From Bacteroidales bacterium (GTDB lineage Bacteria > Bacteroidota > Bacteroidia > Bacteroidales > P3), in NCBI GenBank assembly GCA_017429685.1, contig JAFROL010000027.1:78939-142938 (forward strand): a stretch of DNA of 64,000 nt. Reading direction: 5' to 3'. Position numbers and translations under genes: made by a program. The notes under the pieces are model-generated. The model was given only the letters and a program-made list of their open reading frames with translations. It had not been told where the DNA came from and ran no database searches. This document shows positions 9,021 to 17,480 of the stretch, in pieces; the stretch's first letter is position 1, and each line of letters starts with the position of its first letter.

Positions 9021-9584
9021 TTACTTGGCGTCGCGACCGGCGCGGATGGCCTTGATGTTGGTCTCGACCACGGCGTCGCCCTTGCGGCCGAAGATGGCCT
9101 TGATGGCTTTCTCAAGTTCCTCGAAAGCAATCTCGAGGTAGGGGGCGGCAGCACCCAGCAGGACCATATTGCCGCGAGCGTTGAGCTCCTTGGCGATGGC
9201 GTTGGCATTGAAGCACACCAGGCGGGGTAGCTTCTTCAGTTCGGCATACACCTTCTCGATGTCGGGATAGTTGGTGATGTTGACGAAGGGGTCGCTGTTG
9301 GTGATGACCACGCCGTCGGGAGCCAGGAAGTTGATGTAGCGCAGGGCCTCCATAGGCTCCGAGCTGAGGATGATGTCGGCCTTGCCTTCGGGGATGACGT
9401 CGGCGAAGATGGGGTCGCTGCTGACGCGGAGGTGGCTGAACACCGAGCCGCCACGCTGCGACATACCGTGGATTTCACTTTGCTTGACGTTGAGGCCCAG
9501 ATTAAGGGCTGCGTCGCTTATTATCTTGGCTACGGAGACGATACCATCGCCGCCCACGCCACAAAGTATGATGTCTTTTTTCAT
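9021..9584 (-). CDS. iorB: Indolepyruvate:ferredoxin oxidoreductase, beta subunit
   Basis: Gamma/beta-type subunit of the 2-oxoacid:ferredoxin oxidoreductase family (187 residues). It begins with the characteristic ILCGVGGDGIVSVAKIISDAALNLGLNVKQSEIHGMSQRGGSVFSHLR, where the GxGGxG loop and the EIHGMSQRGG motif are diagnostic of IorB. With IorA it oxidatively decarboxylates aryl pyruvates to aryl-acetyl-CoA, reducing ferredoxin, or works in reverse for aromatic amino acid synthesis. Lies 112 nt after iorA; the gap holds TTAACC/TTAACG repeats. Confidence 0.94.
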   Translation of the reverse strand: MKKDIILCGVGGDGIVSVAKIISDAALNLGLNVKQSEIHGMSQRGGSVFSHLRVSSDPIFADVIPEGKADIILSSEPMEALRYINFLAPDGVVITNSDPFVNITNYPDIEKVYAELKKLPRLVCFNANAIAKELNARGNMVLLGAAAPYLEIAFEELEKAIKAIFGRKGDAVVETNIKAIRAGRDAK

Positions 9585-9597
9585 TGTCTTTTATGTT

Positions 9598-9690
9598 TTT
9601 AACATTAACCTTAACGTTAACCTTAACTGTATGACGCAATGTATGAATGCTGGAAGTTTCTGGAGTTAACGTTAAAGTTCAGGTTAAGGT
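9598..9690. repeat. TTAACG/TTAACC spacer repeat between iorA and iorB
   Basis: ATTAACCTTAACGTTAACC-type hexads at 9602-9628 and a partly inverted set (GTTAACGTTAAAG, GGTTAAGG) at 9664-9690. The same hexads fill spacers at 43303-43343 and 53824-53862. Confidence 0.6.
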
Positions 9691-9696
9691 TTTTAA

Positions 9697-11283
9697 TTAT
9701 TTGTTTGCTGCAATTCTCTTCTTGTTCTCGACGATGCAGACGCGCTGCGGGATGATGACGCTGACGCCGTTGTAGGCAATCTCCTCTTCGAGGATCTTGA
9801 CAAACTCGTCGTGGTTCTTCTTCAGCGGCACGATGGTGCGGATGTGGTCGGGGTCGACGCCGAGGCCCTTGCAGATATTGAAGAGTTTCTGGTTGGCGCT
9901 CGAGGGCTGGCCGCCGGTCATAGCCGTGATGTCGTTGTCGAGAATCATAATGATGACGTTGGCCTTCTCGTTGACGCAGTCAAGCAGGCCGGTCATACCG
10001 CTGTGGCCGAACGTACCGTCGCCGATGACGCCGATGGCGGGGAAGATGCCCATCTCCGAGGCACCCTTGGCCATAGTTACCGAAGCACCCATACAGACAG
10101 TGGTGTTGATGGCACCCATATTGAAGCCCAGCGTGTAGCATCCGATGTCGCCGAAAACGCGGCCGTTGGGATACTTCTTCATCACGTCGATGACGGCCTC
10201 ATAGCTGTCGATGTGGGGGCAACCCACGCAGAGGGCCGGCGGACGGTTGGTGACAACCTCGGGAACGGCAGGACCGTTGGCGACCTTCATACCCAGTGCC
10301 TTAGCCACCTTCTCGGCGTTCAGCTCGCCGTCGCGGCGGATGGTCTCGTCCAAGCGGCCGTGGACAGGCTTGCCTTTGCCCAGGAAGCCCTTGATGTGCT
10401 CCTCGACGAAGGGCTGGCCATCTTCGAGAACGAGGATTTCGTCGACCTCGTCATACAGCTTGTTGAGCATATTGAACGGCAGCGGATACTGGGTGATTTT
10501 GACCACCGGGTAGGGGCACTTGCCGCCGGGAAAATTCTCTTGCAGATAGTTGAAGGCGATGCCGGTGGTGATGATACCGCGGCTCTTGTCGGTGCCTTCG
10601 AAATACTTGTTGTAGCCAGACTCCTCGCTGCATTTGGTGAAAGCGGGCTGCTTGTCGATCAGGCTGCGATAGAGGTTCTTGGCGTTGGCCGGCAGCAGCA
10701 CGAAGCTCTTCGGGTCGCTGGGGCTGGTCAGCGGGTTCTGCGGCAGGACGGGTTTGCGCTCCACACCGGCGCGGCTGTGGGCCAGACGGGTGGGGATGCG
10801 ATAGAGGATGGGCGTGCCCAGCTTCTCGCTCAGTTCATAGCCGAAAAAGACCATATCGTAGGCCTCCTGCTGGTTCGAGGGTTCCAGCATCGGAATCATA
10901 GCCCAGTGGCCATAGTAGCGGCTGTCCTGCTCGTCCTGGCTCGAGAACATCGACGGGTCGTCGGCAACGACGATGATGACGCCCTTGGTGCCGATGATGG
11001 CGGCATTCATAAAGGGGTCGCCGCAGACGTTGAGGCCCACGTGCTTCATACAGGTCATAGCGCGCTTGCCGGCGTAGGCCACGCCGATCGAAGCCTCGAG
11101 GGCCGTCTTCTCGTTGGCGCACCAATTGGCGACAACACCCTGTTCTTTAGCCTGTTTTGATTTCATCACATACTCAGTGATCTGAGTCGAGGGGGTTCCG
11201 GGGTAGCTGTTGATGGCACTACCGCCAGCGTCTATAAAAGCCTGAGCGATAGCCTCATCGCCCAGCAAAAGCATTTTTGACAT
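9697..11283 (-). CDS. iorA: Indolepyruvate:ferredoxin oxidoreductase, alpha subunit
   Basis: Thiamine diphosphate-dependent catalytic subunit. The N-terminal pyrimidine-binding part begins MLLGDEAIAQAFIDAGGSAINSYPGTPSTQITEYV. The C-terminal ThDP domain holds CVGCPHIDSYEAVID, GDIGCYTLGF and GDGTFGHSGMTGLLDCVNEKANVIIMILDNDITAMTGGQ. At 528 residues it ends soon after this domain and lacks the C-terminal 2x[4Fe-4S] ferredoxin-like module present in archaeal IorA proteins of about 600 residues, so electrons must leave by another route. Promoter TTTG-N20-TATCTTTG lies 40-70 nt upstream. Confidence 0.94.
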   Translation of the reverse strand: MSKMLLLGDEAIAQAFIDAGGSAINSYPGTPSTQITEYVMKSKQAKEQGVVANWCANEKTALEASIGVAYAGKRAMTCMKHVGLNVCGDPFMNAAIIGTKGVIIVVADDPSMFSSQDEQDSRYYGHWAMIPMLEPSNQQEAYDMVFFGYELSEKLGTPILYRIPTRLAHSRAGVERKPVLPQNPLTSPSDPKSFVLLPANAKNLYRSLIDKQPAFTKCSEESGYNKYFEGTDKSRGIITTGIAFNYLQENFPGGKCPYPVVKITQYPLPFNMLNKLYDEVDEILVLEDGQPFVEEHIKGFLGKGKPVHGRLDETIRRDGELNAEKVAKALGMKVANGPAVPEVVTNRPPALCVGCPHIDSYEAVIDVMKKYPNGRVFGDIGCYTLGFNMGAINTTVCMGASVTMAKGASEMGIFPAIGVIGDGTFGHSGMTGLLDCVNEKANVIIMILDNDITAMTGGQPSSANQKLFNICKGLGVDPDHIRTIVPLKKNHDEFVKILEEEIAYNGVSVIIPQRVCIVENKKRIAANK

Positions 11284-11323
11284 TTCTTTTATATTTAGTT
11301 ATTAATTAATGAATTCAATTTTG

Positions 11324-11355
11324 CAAAGATACGAACATTTTGCGACGTGGACAAA
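11324..11355 (-). promoter_or_regulatory. Promoter of iorA
   Basis: On the minus strand TTTG (11355-11352), a 20-bp spacer and TATCTTTG (11331-11324) match the Bacteroidota sigma-ABfr consensus. Confidence 0.75.
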
Positions 11356-11423
11356 TCTTTTTTTCACATCACTGATTTTCAAACCGTCACATCAGCATAT
11401 CAACACCTATAGTTCCGACAAAA

Positions 11424-12179
11424 TCACCCTTTTATCTGCACTGCGAAGCCCTCGTCGATGATGGGTTTGAGCAGCGAGCGCATCTCGTCAGGGGTCACCT
11501 TCTGCAGGTTCTGGGCTGGGGTGGGGCGGTCGATGGTGTAGGCCATAACCTCACGCGGACGCAGAGTGCGGATGATGTCGAGCATTGGCAGCACCACCTC
11601 GTCGCGCGTCGAGTCGAAATCAGGGCTGCGCAACAGGCACCATTGCAGGATGAAATCGCCTCCGAACTGCTTCAGGGATTCGATGACGCGCTGCACGTCA
11701 TAGCCCGGCGCAGGGTTGTTTATCTTGGCAATCAGCGCGTTGGTAGGCGCATCGATTTTCATTATCGGGTTGTCGACCTTGCGCAGCGCGGCAAACACCT
11801 CGGGGATGTGGACGCGCGTGGCGTTGCTGAGGACGGAAACTTTGGCGGATGGTGCAAACTGGTCGCGCAGGGCCAGCGTATCGTCGATAATCTGCGGAAA
11901 CTCAGGGTTTAGCGTCGATTCACCGTCGCCGCTGAAGGTGATGGAATCGACCTTGACTTTGTCGGCATAGAGGTCCTGCAGCTTGTTGCTAAGGTCGTGG
12001 CGCACCTTGGCGGCCGTGGGCAGCACGGTGTCGCCGCGCCCGTCGCGGTTCCAGCCGCATTCGCAGTAGATGCAGTCGAAGTTACAAATCTTGCCCTTTT
12101 CGGGCAGCAGGTTGATTCCCAGCGAGGTGCCGAGGCGTCGGCTATATATGGGTCCGAAGACCGTTTCTTCTCTAAGCAT
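11424..12179 (-). CDS. Radical SAM protein
   Basis: 251 residues from the ATG at 12177-12179, where the conserved sequence LREETVFGPIYSRRLGTSLGINLLP begins; a longer in-frame extension to 12227 lies across the promoter. The CX3CX2C cluster motif is CNFDCIYC, binding the [4Fe-4S] cluster that cleaves SAM. FSGDGESTLNPEF matches the GGE-like motif of a subgroup of stand-alone radical SAM proteins common in Bacteroidota and Methanogens. No auxiliary cluster domain is seen. Substrate unknown. It is monocistronic, divergent from the transporter at 12748. Confidence 0.85.
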   Translation of the reverse strand: MLREETVFGPIYSRRLGTSLGINLLPEKGKICNFDCIYCECGWNRDGRGDTVLPTAAKVRHDLSNKLQDLYADKVKVDSITFSGDGESTLNPEFPQIIDDTLALRDQFAPSAKVSVLSNATRVHIPEVFAALRKVDNPIMKIDAPTNALIAKINNPAPGYDVQRVIESLKQFGGDFILQWCLLRSPDFDSTRDEVVLPMLDIIRTLRPREVMAYTIDRPTPAQNLQKVTPDEMRSLLKPIIDEGFAVQIKG

Positions 12180-12214
12180 AATTGGTATTTTTAGAAAATG
12201 ACTCAAATAATTTG

Positions 12215-12222
12215 CAAAAATA
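12215..12222 (-). promoter_or_regulatory. -7 element of the radical SAM gene
   Basis: TATTTTTG on the minus strand, about 36 nt before the start codon; the -33 element is unclear. Confidence 0.5.
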
Positions 12223-12641
12223 CACATTTTTTTTGAGCCGACAGTCTATCATTTGTGCACAATCGGTCGAACAATTTGAACCACAGCAGAATAAAGGTGC
12301 AAAAATCCGCATTGCCGCCGCCAGGCAATTTTACCCTTCGCCCAGCACAACCTGCCTCCATTCCTTAAACGACGCTTCGTTAATCAATTGTTAAATTTTA
12401 AGTTAAGATGTTAATGATTTTAACTTAAAAACAGTTAAAATAGGCAACTTTTTGTATTTTTTTCATCATATTGTTTCCCAGACTTCTAACTGGACCAAAG
12501 TTTACCCAAACTTTTACCAAATTCTTATCAAAGTTTTGTTAAATTCTAAATCAGTAAACTTTGGTAGAATTAAGTTAAAATTTTGGTCAGTTTATCCTAC
12601 GATCGATTCCTATTGTTTTGCGAATCGCGACGACGTTGGCG

Positions 12642-12672
12642 TTGGCCGATTCGGCGGAAATGAGTATTTTTG
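12642..12672 (+). promoter_or_regulatory. Promoter of the BASS transporter gene
   Basis: TTGG, 19-bp spacer, TATTTTTG: good match to the Bacteroidota consensus, 76 nt before the ATG. Confidence 0.65.
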
Positions 12673-12747
12673 CAGGGCGAAAAAGGAATGCCGTATTGGG
12701 CAAACGCCTGATACCAAACCTTTTGCCAACCGATTAAAGAAACAAAA

Positions 12748-13665
12748 ATGCAGAAATACAGAAGCTATGTCCTTCCCGCGGCCATCGTTCTTGGCCTTTT
12801 GCTGCACCGCTGGTGCGCCGTGCTCAATTTTTTGGTCCCCTATCTGATTTTCAGCATTCTGCTGCTGACGTTTTGTGCCGTCGACATCCGTCGGCTGCGG
12901 ATGAGCCGGCTCGATGTGTGGCTGATGCTATTCCAGATTGTGGTCAGCCTGGGTTCATACCTGATACTGAAGTGGTTCGGCGTGGGCGACATTGTGGCGC
13001 AGGGTGTGCTGATAGGCGTGCTGTGCCCGGTGGCGTCGAGCGTGGCGGTAATCAGCTGTATGCTAGGCGCCAACCGCGAGACGGTGACGGCCTACACCAT
13101 CATCGGCAACCTGATGGTGGCGGTGGTGGCGCCCGTCTATTTCTCGTTTATCGGCACACACCAGGATATGCCGTTCCTTGAGTCGTTCTGGATGATTCTC
13201 AGGCGGATAAGCATCGTCCTGGGCCTGCCCTTCTTTGCGGCGTGGGCCATCGAGACGTGGCTACTGCGCACGGGCGAGCTGCTGCGCCGCCACAAGGGGC
13301 TGTCGTTCTACCTTTGGGCTGTGGCTCTGCTACTTACGCTTGGCAAGACCATCGATTTCATCTTCCTGCACGGCGAGGGCAACTGGGGCAGCATTGCGTG
13401 GCTGGGCGTGGCGTCGCTGGCGTTCTGCGTCCTGCAGTTCGGTTTCGGCCGCTGGCTGGGGGCGCGCTTTGGCGACAAAATCAGTGGCGGACAGCTGCTT
13501 GGGCAGAAAAACACGGCTATGGGAATCTGGATGGCGGGCTACTATCTGACGCCGCTGGCGTCGGTGTTTCTGGCCTTCTACTCTGTGTTCCAGAACGTTT
13601 GGAACAGCTGGCAGATGTGGCAGGTCAGAAACGAAAACCAAAACGAAAACGAAAACGAAAATTAA
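12748..13665 (+). CDS. Bile acid:sodium symporter (BASS) family-like transporter
   Basis: 305 residues with 9-10 transmembrane segments. VLIGVLCPVASSVAVISCMLGANRETVTAYTIIGNLMVAVVAPVYFSFIG corresponds to the conserved helix-break region of BASS/arsenical-resistance-3 type transporters, and GQKNTAMGIWMAGYYLTPLASVFLAFYSVFQNVWNSWQMW to the second inverted repeat. Substrate unknown; Bacteroidota homologues are not necessarily bile acid carriers. The C-terminus runs into NENQNENENEN, coded by a hexanucleotide repeat (AACGAA) at 13628-13662. A nitroreductase follows after 23 nt. Confidence 0.75.
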   Translation: MQKYRSYVLPAAIVLGLLLHRWCAVLNFLVPYLIFSILLLTFCAVDIRRLRMSRLDVWLMLFQIVVSLGSYLILKWFGVGDIVAQGVLIGVLCPVASSVAVISCMLGANRETVTAYTIIGNLMVAVVAPVYFSFIGTHQDMPFLESFWMILRRISIVLGLPFFAAWAIETWLLRTGELLRRHKGLSFYLWAVALLLTLGKTIDFIFLHGEGNWGSIAWLGVASLAFCVLQFGFGRWLGARFGDKISGGQLLGQKNTAMGIWMAGYYLTPLASVFLAFYSVFQNVWNSWQMWQVRNENQNENENEN

Positions 13666-13688
13666 TTATACAATTAAAAACTAATACA

Positions 13689-14318
13689 ATGAAAGCTAAT
13701 CTTTTTTTCGCAGCCGCAATGACGCTCGTGATGTTGTCGGGCTGCACAGGCAACAAAGAAAACACTATCCAAACCAGCGAGGCCGTCACCTTTGACGAGG
13801 TGCTGGCCACGCGCCGCAGCGTCCGCAGCTACGATGCATCGAAAACCATCAGCGAAGCCGAGGTGCGCGAACTGCTCGTCGCAACGCAGGAAGCCCCCTC
13901 GTGGGCCAACCAGCAGCCGTCGAAATACTACGTCGCGATGAGTCCCGAAAAGGTCGAGGCCGTCAGCAACCTGGTCGGCGAGCGCAACAAGCAGAATATC
14001 GCCGGCGCGCCGGTGCTGATAGTCTGCACCTACGAGAAAGGCAAGTCGGGCTTCTTCCAGGGCCAGCAGACCAACGAGATAGGCGACGGTTGGGGTGCCT
14101 ACGACAACGGCCTGAGCAACGCCTACTTCATCCTTGCCGCCCGCGCCAAGGGCTACGACACCCTCATTATGGGTATGCGCGACAGCGACGAGCTGCGCAA
14201 GCTCTTCAACATCCCCGCCAACGAAGAGGTGATGGCCGTCATTTCGCTCGGCTACCGCGCCTCGGAACCAAACCAGCCCACCCATCGCCCCCTGGACGAA
14301 ATCGCGCAGTTTTCATAG
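13689..14318 (+). CDS. Nitroreductase family lipoprotein
   Basis: 209 residues from the ATG at 13689, which gives a lipoprotein signal (MKANLFFAAAMTLVMLSGC, Cys 19). The mature part is a FMN-dependent nitroreductase: VLATRRSVRSYD, PSWANQQPSKYYV, GWGAYDNGLSNAYFILAARAKGYDTLIMGMRD. Attachment to the envelope is unusual for a NAD(P)H-using enzyme but known among Bacteroidota nitroreductase-like proteins. Downstream of the transporter and ended by a hairpin. Confidence 0.85.
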   Translation: MKANLFFAAAMTLVMLSGCTGNKENTIQTSEAVTFDEVLATRRSVRSYDASKTISEAEVRELLVATQEAPSWANQQPSKYYVAMSPEKVEAVSNLVGERNKQNIAGAPVLIVCTYEKGKSGFFQGQQTNEIGDGWGAYDNGLSNAYFILAARAKGYDTLIMGMRDSDELRKLFNIPANEEVMAVISLGYRASEPNQPTHRPLDEIAQFS

Positions 14319-14337
14319 GCTGACGCATTATCTGGGA

Positions 14338-14378
14338 ACAAACGACGCGGAAGCCCGTTGGGTTTCCGTGTCGTTTGT
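14338..14378. terminator. Bidirectional terminator
   Basis: 19-bp stem with two G-U pairs (ACAAACGACGCGGAAGCCC with its complement, loop GTT) between convergent genes. Its right arm reaches the stop codon of the minus-strand gene. Confidence 0.8.
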
Positions 14379-14959
14379 TATTCTTCCTTCAGCAGTTCGT
14401 CCACCTCGTCGCCAAGTTCGCGGTATTTCTTTTTCTCGCGTTTGTTGACAAGGAAGCCGACCAACAGACCTGTCGGGACAGTGCTAAACAACGTGATGAG
14501 GCCGTCGAAGGTGCTTCGGTTGAATTGATAGACAATAATTGCAACGATAAGTATTCCGCCCAGAATTTGAATTATGCGGTTTCCGCGCCGGCTGCTGTCG
14601 GTACAGTTGTTCACCGTCTCGCGCAATGTCTGCAGCCCGTCGCGACTGCCCGTAAGTGGACGTATAAGGTTGAATGTGGTCAGAATACCGGAAACTATAA
14701 TCAGTGCCATTAAAAAATCGAAAGCCACAACCAGCCACAGGTCGAGTATGCCTTCCGTGAAATGCAGAAACGTAACAAACGCAGCTCCCACAGCCAAGAC
14801 AATGCTGTAGAATAGGTTACGGTTAAAGAGATGCTTTGCGTGGCGTTCGACGGCACGCCGCCATACGTCGCTGCGAAATGTGCTGTGATGTTCGATATGC
14901 TGTTGCAGGCCGCAGAGTTCCTGTTGCAGTTCCTGCTTGATGTCCAAATTGTTTTCCAT
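14378..14959 (-). CDS. Membrane protein paired with ECF sigma factor, putative anti-sigma
   Basis: 193 residues: a cytoplasmic N-terminal part of about 50 residues (KQELQQELCGLQQHIEHHSTFRSDVWRRAVERHAKHL), two membrane segments (about 50-70 and 76-96), a soluble linker and two more membrane segments (about 128-165), ending in a charged tail. Starts 12 nt after the sigma factor gene, the usual place for an anti-sigma factor. No zinc-binding anti-sigma motif (HxxxCxxC) and no FecR-like domain are present. The arrangement is repeated at 31363-32567 with another unrelated-looking membrane protein. Confidence 0.6.
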   Translation of the reverse strand: MENNLDIKQELQQELCGLQQHIEHHSTFRSDVWRRAVERHAKHLFNRNLFYSIVLAVGAAFVTFLHFTEGILDLWLVVAFDFLMALIIVSGILTTFNLIRPLTGSRDGLQTLRETVNNCTDSSRRGNRIIQILGGILIVAIIVYQFNRSTFDGLITLFSTVPTGLLVGFLVNKREKKKYRELGDEVDELLKEE

Positions 14960-14971
14960 TTTGCAAGTGAT

Positions 14972-15457
14972 TTAATCGGTTATTTTTTTGAGTTTTTCGC
15001 GAATGCGGACCAGTCGCACGCTTACATTGTCGACGCTGATGCCCATTATGGCTGCAATCTCGTCGTAGGGCAAATCCTCGAGCCACAGCAGTATCAGCGC
15101 GCGGTCGAAGGGGTGGAGCTTGCCGATGCGGCGGTGCAGGCGCGAGGCTGCCGGGCATTGCTCCTCATCGGCGAAAAGATCCACATCGACATCGAGGGGG
15201 TTGCTGTAGGGTCGGCGACGCGAATGGCGGTCGGCACTGATGCAGGTGTTCAGCGCCACACGGTACACCCACGTCTTCTCTGAACTTTGCTCTCTAAAGC
15301 TATCGAACCCCTGCCACAGCCGAATAAGCACCTCCTGTGCCAGGTCGTCGGCTTCTTGCCGCTCGTTGGCGAAGAGATAGCAGACCGAATAGATTGTCTG
15401 CCGCTGCCGTTCGACAAGTTGCTCAAAGGCTCGTTCTATTTCTTCTTTGTTTTTCAT
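14972..15457 (-). CDS. ECF-type RNA polymerase sigma factor
   Basis: 161 residues. Region 2: FEQLVERQRQTIYSVCYLFANERQEADDLAQEVLIRLWQGFDSF; KTWVYRVALNTCIS follows. Region 4: HPFDRALILLWLEDLPYDEIAAIMGISVDNVSVRLVRIREKLKKI with the helix-turn-helix. It directs RNA polymerase to a specific promoter set, presumably under control of the membrane protein encoded just downstream. Regulon unknown. Confidence 0.9.
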   Translation of the reverse strand: MKNKEEIERAFEQLVERQRQTIYSVCYLFANERQEADDLAQEVLIRLWQGFDSFREQSSEKTWVYRVALNTCISADRHSRRRPYSNPLDVDVDLFADEEQCPAASRLHRRIGKLHPFDRALILLWLEDLPYDEIAAIMGISVDNVSVRLVRIREKLKKITD

Positions 15458-15641
15458 TGTTTTGTATTTACACGTTAATCCCAGTGAATTGCCTCGATGG
15501 GCGTTGGGGATTTAAACCATTTTTGCCCATTAGACGCAATTCTTTTCAAAAAACTACACCCAGGTCTAAGATTTTTTGCAACTGCCCCAAAAATCCATCC
15601 GGGAACGCACAGCAACACAGGTACGCTTGCTGTTCGGACGG

Positions 15642-17105
15642 TTACAATCCCATCACGTCGCGGGTGCGGTTTAGGGTGTTGCGGCCCACGATGTAGGCGT
15701 AGCAGGCCGAGGGCATAAACTGCAGGTTGCCCCAGGGCAGGCTCTTCAGTCCGCTTTGCGTCATCGTGGTGACCAGAGCCTGCGAAAGGCCGTTTTTCTG
15801 CATAAAGGCGCGGAGCGAGCTCAAATCGTCGGGATTCTCGTAATAGCGGTCGCTCCATTTAACCTCGACTGCCCAATCGGGCTTCATACGCCCCATATTC
15901 ACGCCGACGATGTCCACCTCGCCCATAGCTTTCTTGCCTTGCCGCCAGCTGGCGTAGGCGATGTCGGCCCCCAAGCGCGGTATCCACTGGGCATAGATGG
16001 CCGTCTCGACCATTGCGCCGATCTCGGCGTCGCTCTGCTCGATAGGCTGGAAAAGAGCGCAACGCAGCGACGGGTTGGTCAGGTAGATTTTGAAGCTGTG
16101 GTCGCGCTGGTAGCGTTTGCCCATATCGTCGGTGCGGCGTATCACCTTGATGAGGAATGCCGCTTCGAGATACTGCACGTACTTGCGCAACGTCTCCTTG
16201 TTCACGCCCGAATTGGTGGCCAGGCTTTCGTACGAGAACTCGCCTGCCGAATTGTAGGCTATCTGCGTGAAAAGCGAGTTCAGCTCTTGCACGTCCGATA
16301 TGCCGTAGAGGCTGGGCAGGTCGCGCAGCAGCACCTTGTCGATGATGTCGTGGCGGATATACTGGCGCGGGTCGGCCTGGTCGTGCAGGTTGAACGCCAC
16401 TTCGGGATAGCCACCATAATTGATATAGTCTATAAATGTCTTGTTCAGCAATTTGATGTCGGTGGCCTCGAAGCAGTGGGTCTTGTGGCCGTTCCATTGT
16501 ATCGACGACTCGCGCAACAGGTGTTCCTCGCTGCGCAGCCTGATATACTCATAGAAGGTCAGCGGCGGAAGGCTGAAGTCGCTGAAGCGGCCGGCGCCAC
16601 TCTCGTTGCTGCTCTTCTTGAGGGCTGCGGCGGCACTGCCCGAAGCCACAAAGCGGACGTTGTGATATGTGTCGAAAAGCGATTTGAGGTGCACCTCCCA
16701 GTCTTTCAGGTACTGCACCTCGTCGAAGAATACAAAGCATTCGTTGCCCATCCAGCCGCTGTTGCCATTGGCCTGCATCGCAAGATATAGCAGCCTTTCG
16801 AGGTCTACGCCATTGTATATGGGCGTTTCGACCGATACGAAAACGATATTTTTCGGGCTAACGCCTTCGTCTATCAATCGTTGGATTGTATGGAAAATCA
16901 TAACCGTTTTCCCAACACGGCGTGGTCCCATCAGTATTTGCGCCCGATGCACCTTGTGGTTTTTCACTAACGAAAAGAAGATGTCCAGATATGATCGTGG
17001 TGTCATCCGCTGATAATCGGGCAATATTTCGCCTGTCTGCCACCACGGATTATCAATCCGCAATCTTGCAATTATATGTTTTTCAATATTTTCGTTAGGT
17101 ATCAT
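15642..17105 (-). CDS. AAA ATPase with DUF4143 domain
   Basis: 487 residues. N-terminal AAA_14 domain with Walker A GPRRVGKT (residues 60-67) and a Walker B-like FVFFDEVQYLKDW; VRFVASGSAAAALKKSS is the sensor region. The C-terminal DUF4143 domain has a winged-helix part (LATNSGVNKETLRKYVQYLEAAFLIKVIRR) and a nuclease-like part (IAYASWRQGKKAMGEVDIVGVN, WAVEVKW) resembling the PD-(D/E)XK fold. Function of this large family is unknown. Its promoter overlaps a 22-bp inverted repeat. Confidence 0.85.
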   Translation of the reverse strand: MIPNENIEKHIIARLRIDNPWWQTGEILPDYQRMTPRSYLDIFFSLVKNHKVHRAQILMGPRRVGKTVMIFHTIQRLIDEGVSPKNIVFVSVETPIYNGVDLERLLYLAMQANGNSGWMGNECFVFFDEVQYLKDWEVHLKSLFDTYHNVRFVASGSAAAALKKSSNESGAGRFSDFSLPPLTFYEYIRLRSEEHLLRESSIQWNGHKTHCFEATDIKLLNKTFIDYINYGGYPEVAFNLHDQADPRQYIRHDIIDKVLLRDLPSLYGISDVQELNSLFTQIAYNSAGEFSYESLATNSGVNKETLRKYVQYLEAAFLIKVIRRTDDMGKRYQRDHSFKIYLTNPSLRCALFQPIEQSDAEIGAMVETAIYAQWIPRLGADIAYASWRQGKKAMGEVDIVGVNMGRMKPDWAVEVKWSDRYYENPDDLSSLRAFMQKNGLSQALVTTMTQSGLKSLPWGNLQFMPSACYAYIVGRNTLNRTRDVMGL

Positions 17106-17133
17106 AACGCTCTGTCATTATGTTTTCAAAATG

Positions 17134-17164
17134 CAAAATTACACATTTTTCCTAAATAAGCAAA
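17134..17164 (-). promoter_or_regulatory. Promoter of the AAA/DUF4143 gene
   Basis: Minus strand TTTG (17164-17161), 19 bp, TAATTTTG (17141-17134). The -33 element lies inside the inverted repeat at 17157-17178. Confidence 0.65.
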
Positions 17165-17178
17165 AAAATATTTGCTTA
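17157..17178. promoter_or_regulatory. Inverted repeat, likely operator, copy 1
   Basis: TAAGCAAA-AAAATA-TTTGCTTA, 8-bp arms around a 6-bp centre, overlapping the -33 element of the ATPase promoter. Confidence 0.55.
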
Positions 17179-17291
17179 ATTGGGATTTTAGGGTAATTTT
17201 AGTGAAAAAATGCCTGATTTTTAGGTGGTATTTTTCTTATTTTGCCAACATATACTATTGGTCTACATTGCGTTATATAGTGTTGGCAAAT

Positions 17292-17313
17292 TAAGCAAAA
17301 AAATATTTGCTTA
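17292..17313. promoter_or_regulatory. Inverted repeat, likely operator, copy 2
   Basis: Identical over all 22 bp to the copy at 17157-17178, including the asymmetric 6-bp centre, 135 bp upstream of it on the minus strand. Same orientation, suggesting a looped operator pair. Confidence 0.55.
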
Positions 17314-17480
17314 TTTTTCCATTCCACTATTTTCTTGCTTTTTTTCCAAAAATACTATCATCATTCGCTGCAGAATCGGCCCCAAAAAGGACAAAACCGA
17401 CATTCCGCAAACAAACAGAACCTCTTTGAAACTAATGCGCTGATTCTGCCTTGAACGGAAAGCAAAAGCTATTTATTTAT

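Larger units (their letters stand above)
12180..12747. other. Divergent intergenic region
   Basis: 568 bp with no gene. Contains a minus-strand -7 element (12215-12222) for the radical SAM gene, an AT-rich middle with TTAAGTTAAGATGTTAAT-type imperfect dyads (12390-12445), and a plus-strand promoter at 12642-12672. Confidence 0.6.
17106..17480. other. Intergenic region with paired 22-bp inverted repeats
   Basis: 375 bp, very AT-rich, no gene. Holds the ATPase promoter and two identical inverted repeats (listed separately). Nothing else was recognised. Confidence 0.6.

Noticed and set aside
14972-17105. Defence island centred on the AAA/DUF4143 ATPase
   Set aside because: Neighbours are a sigma factor and rsgA; no nuclease, methylase or abortive infection gene is adjacent.
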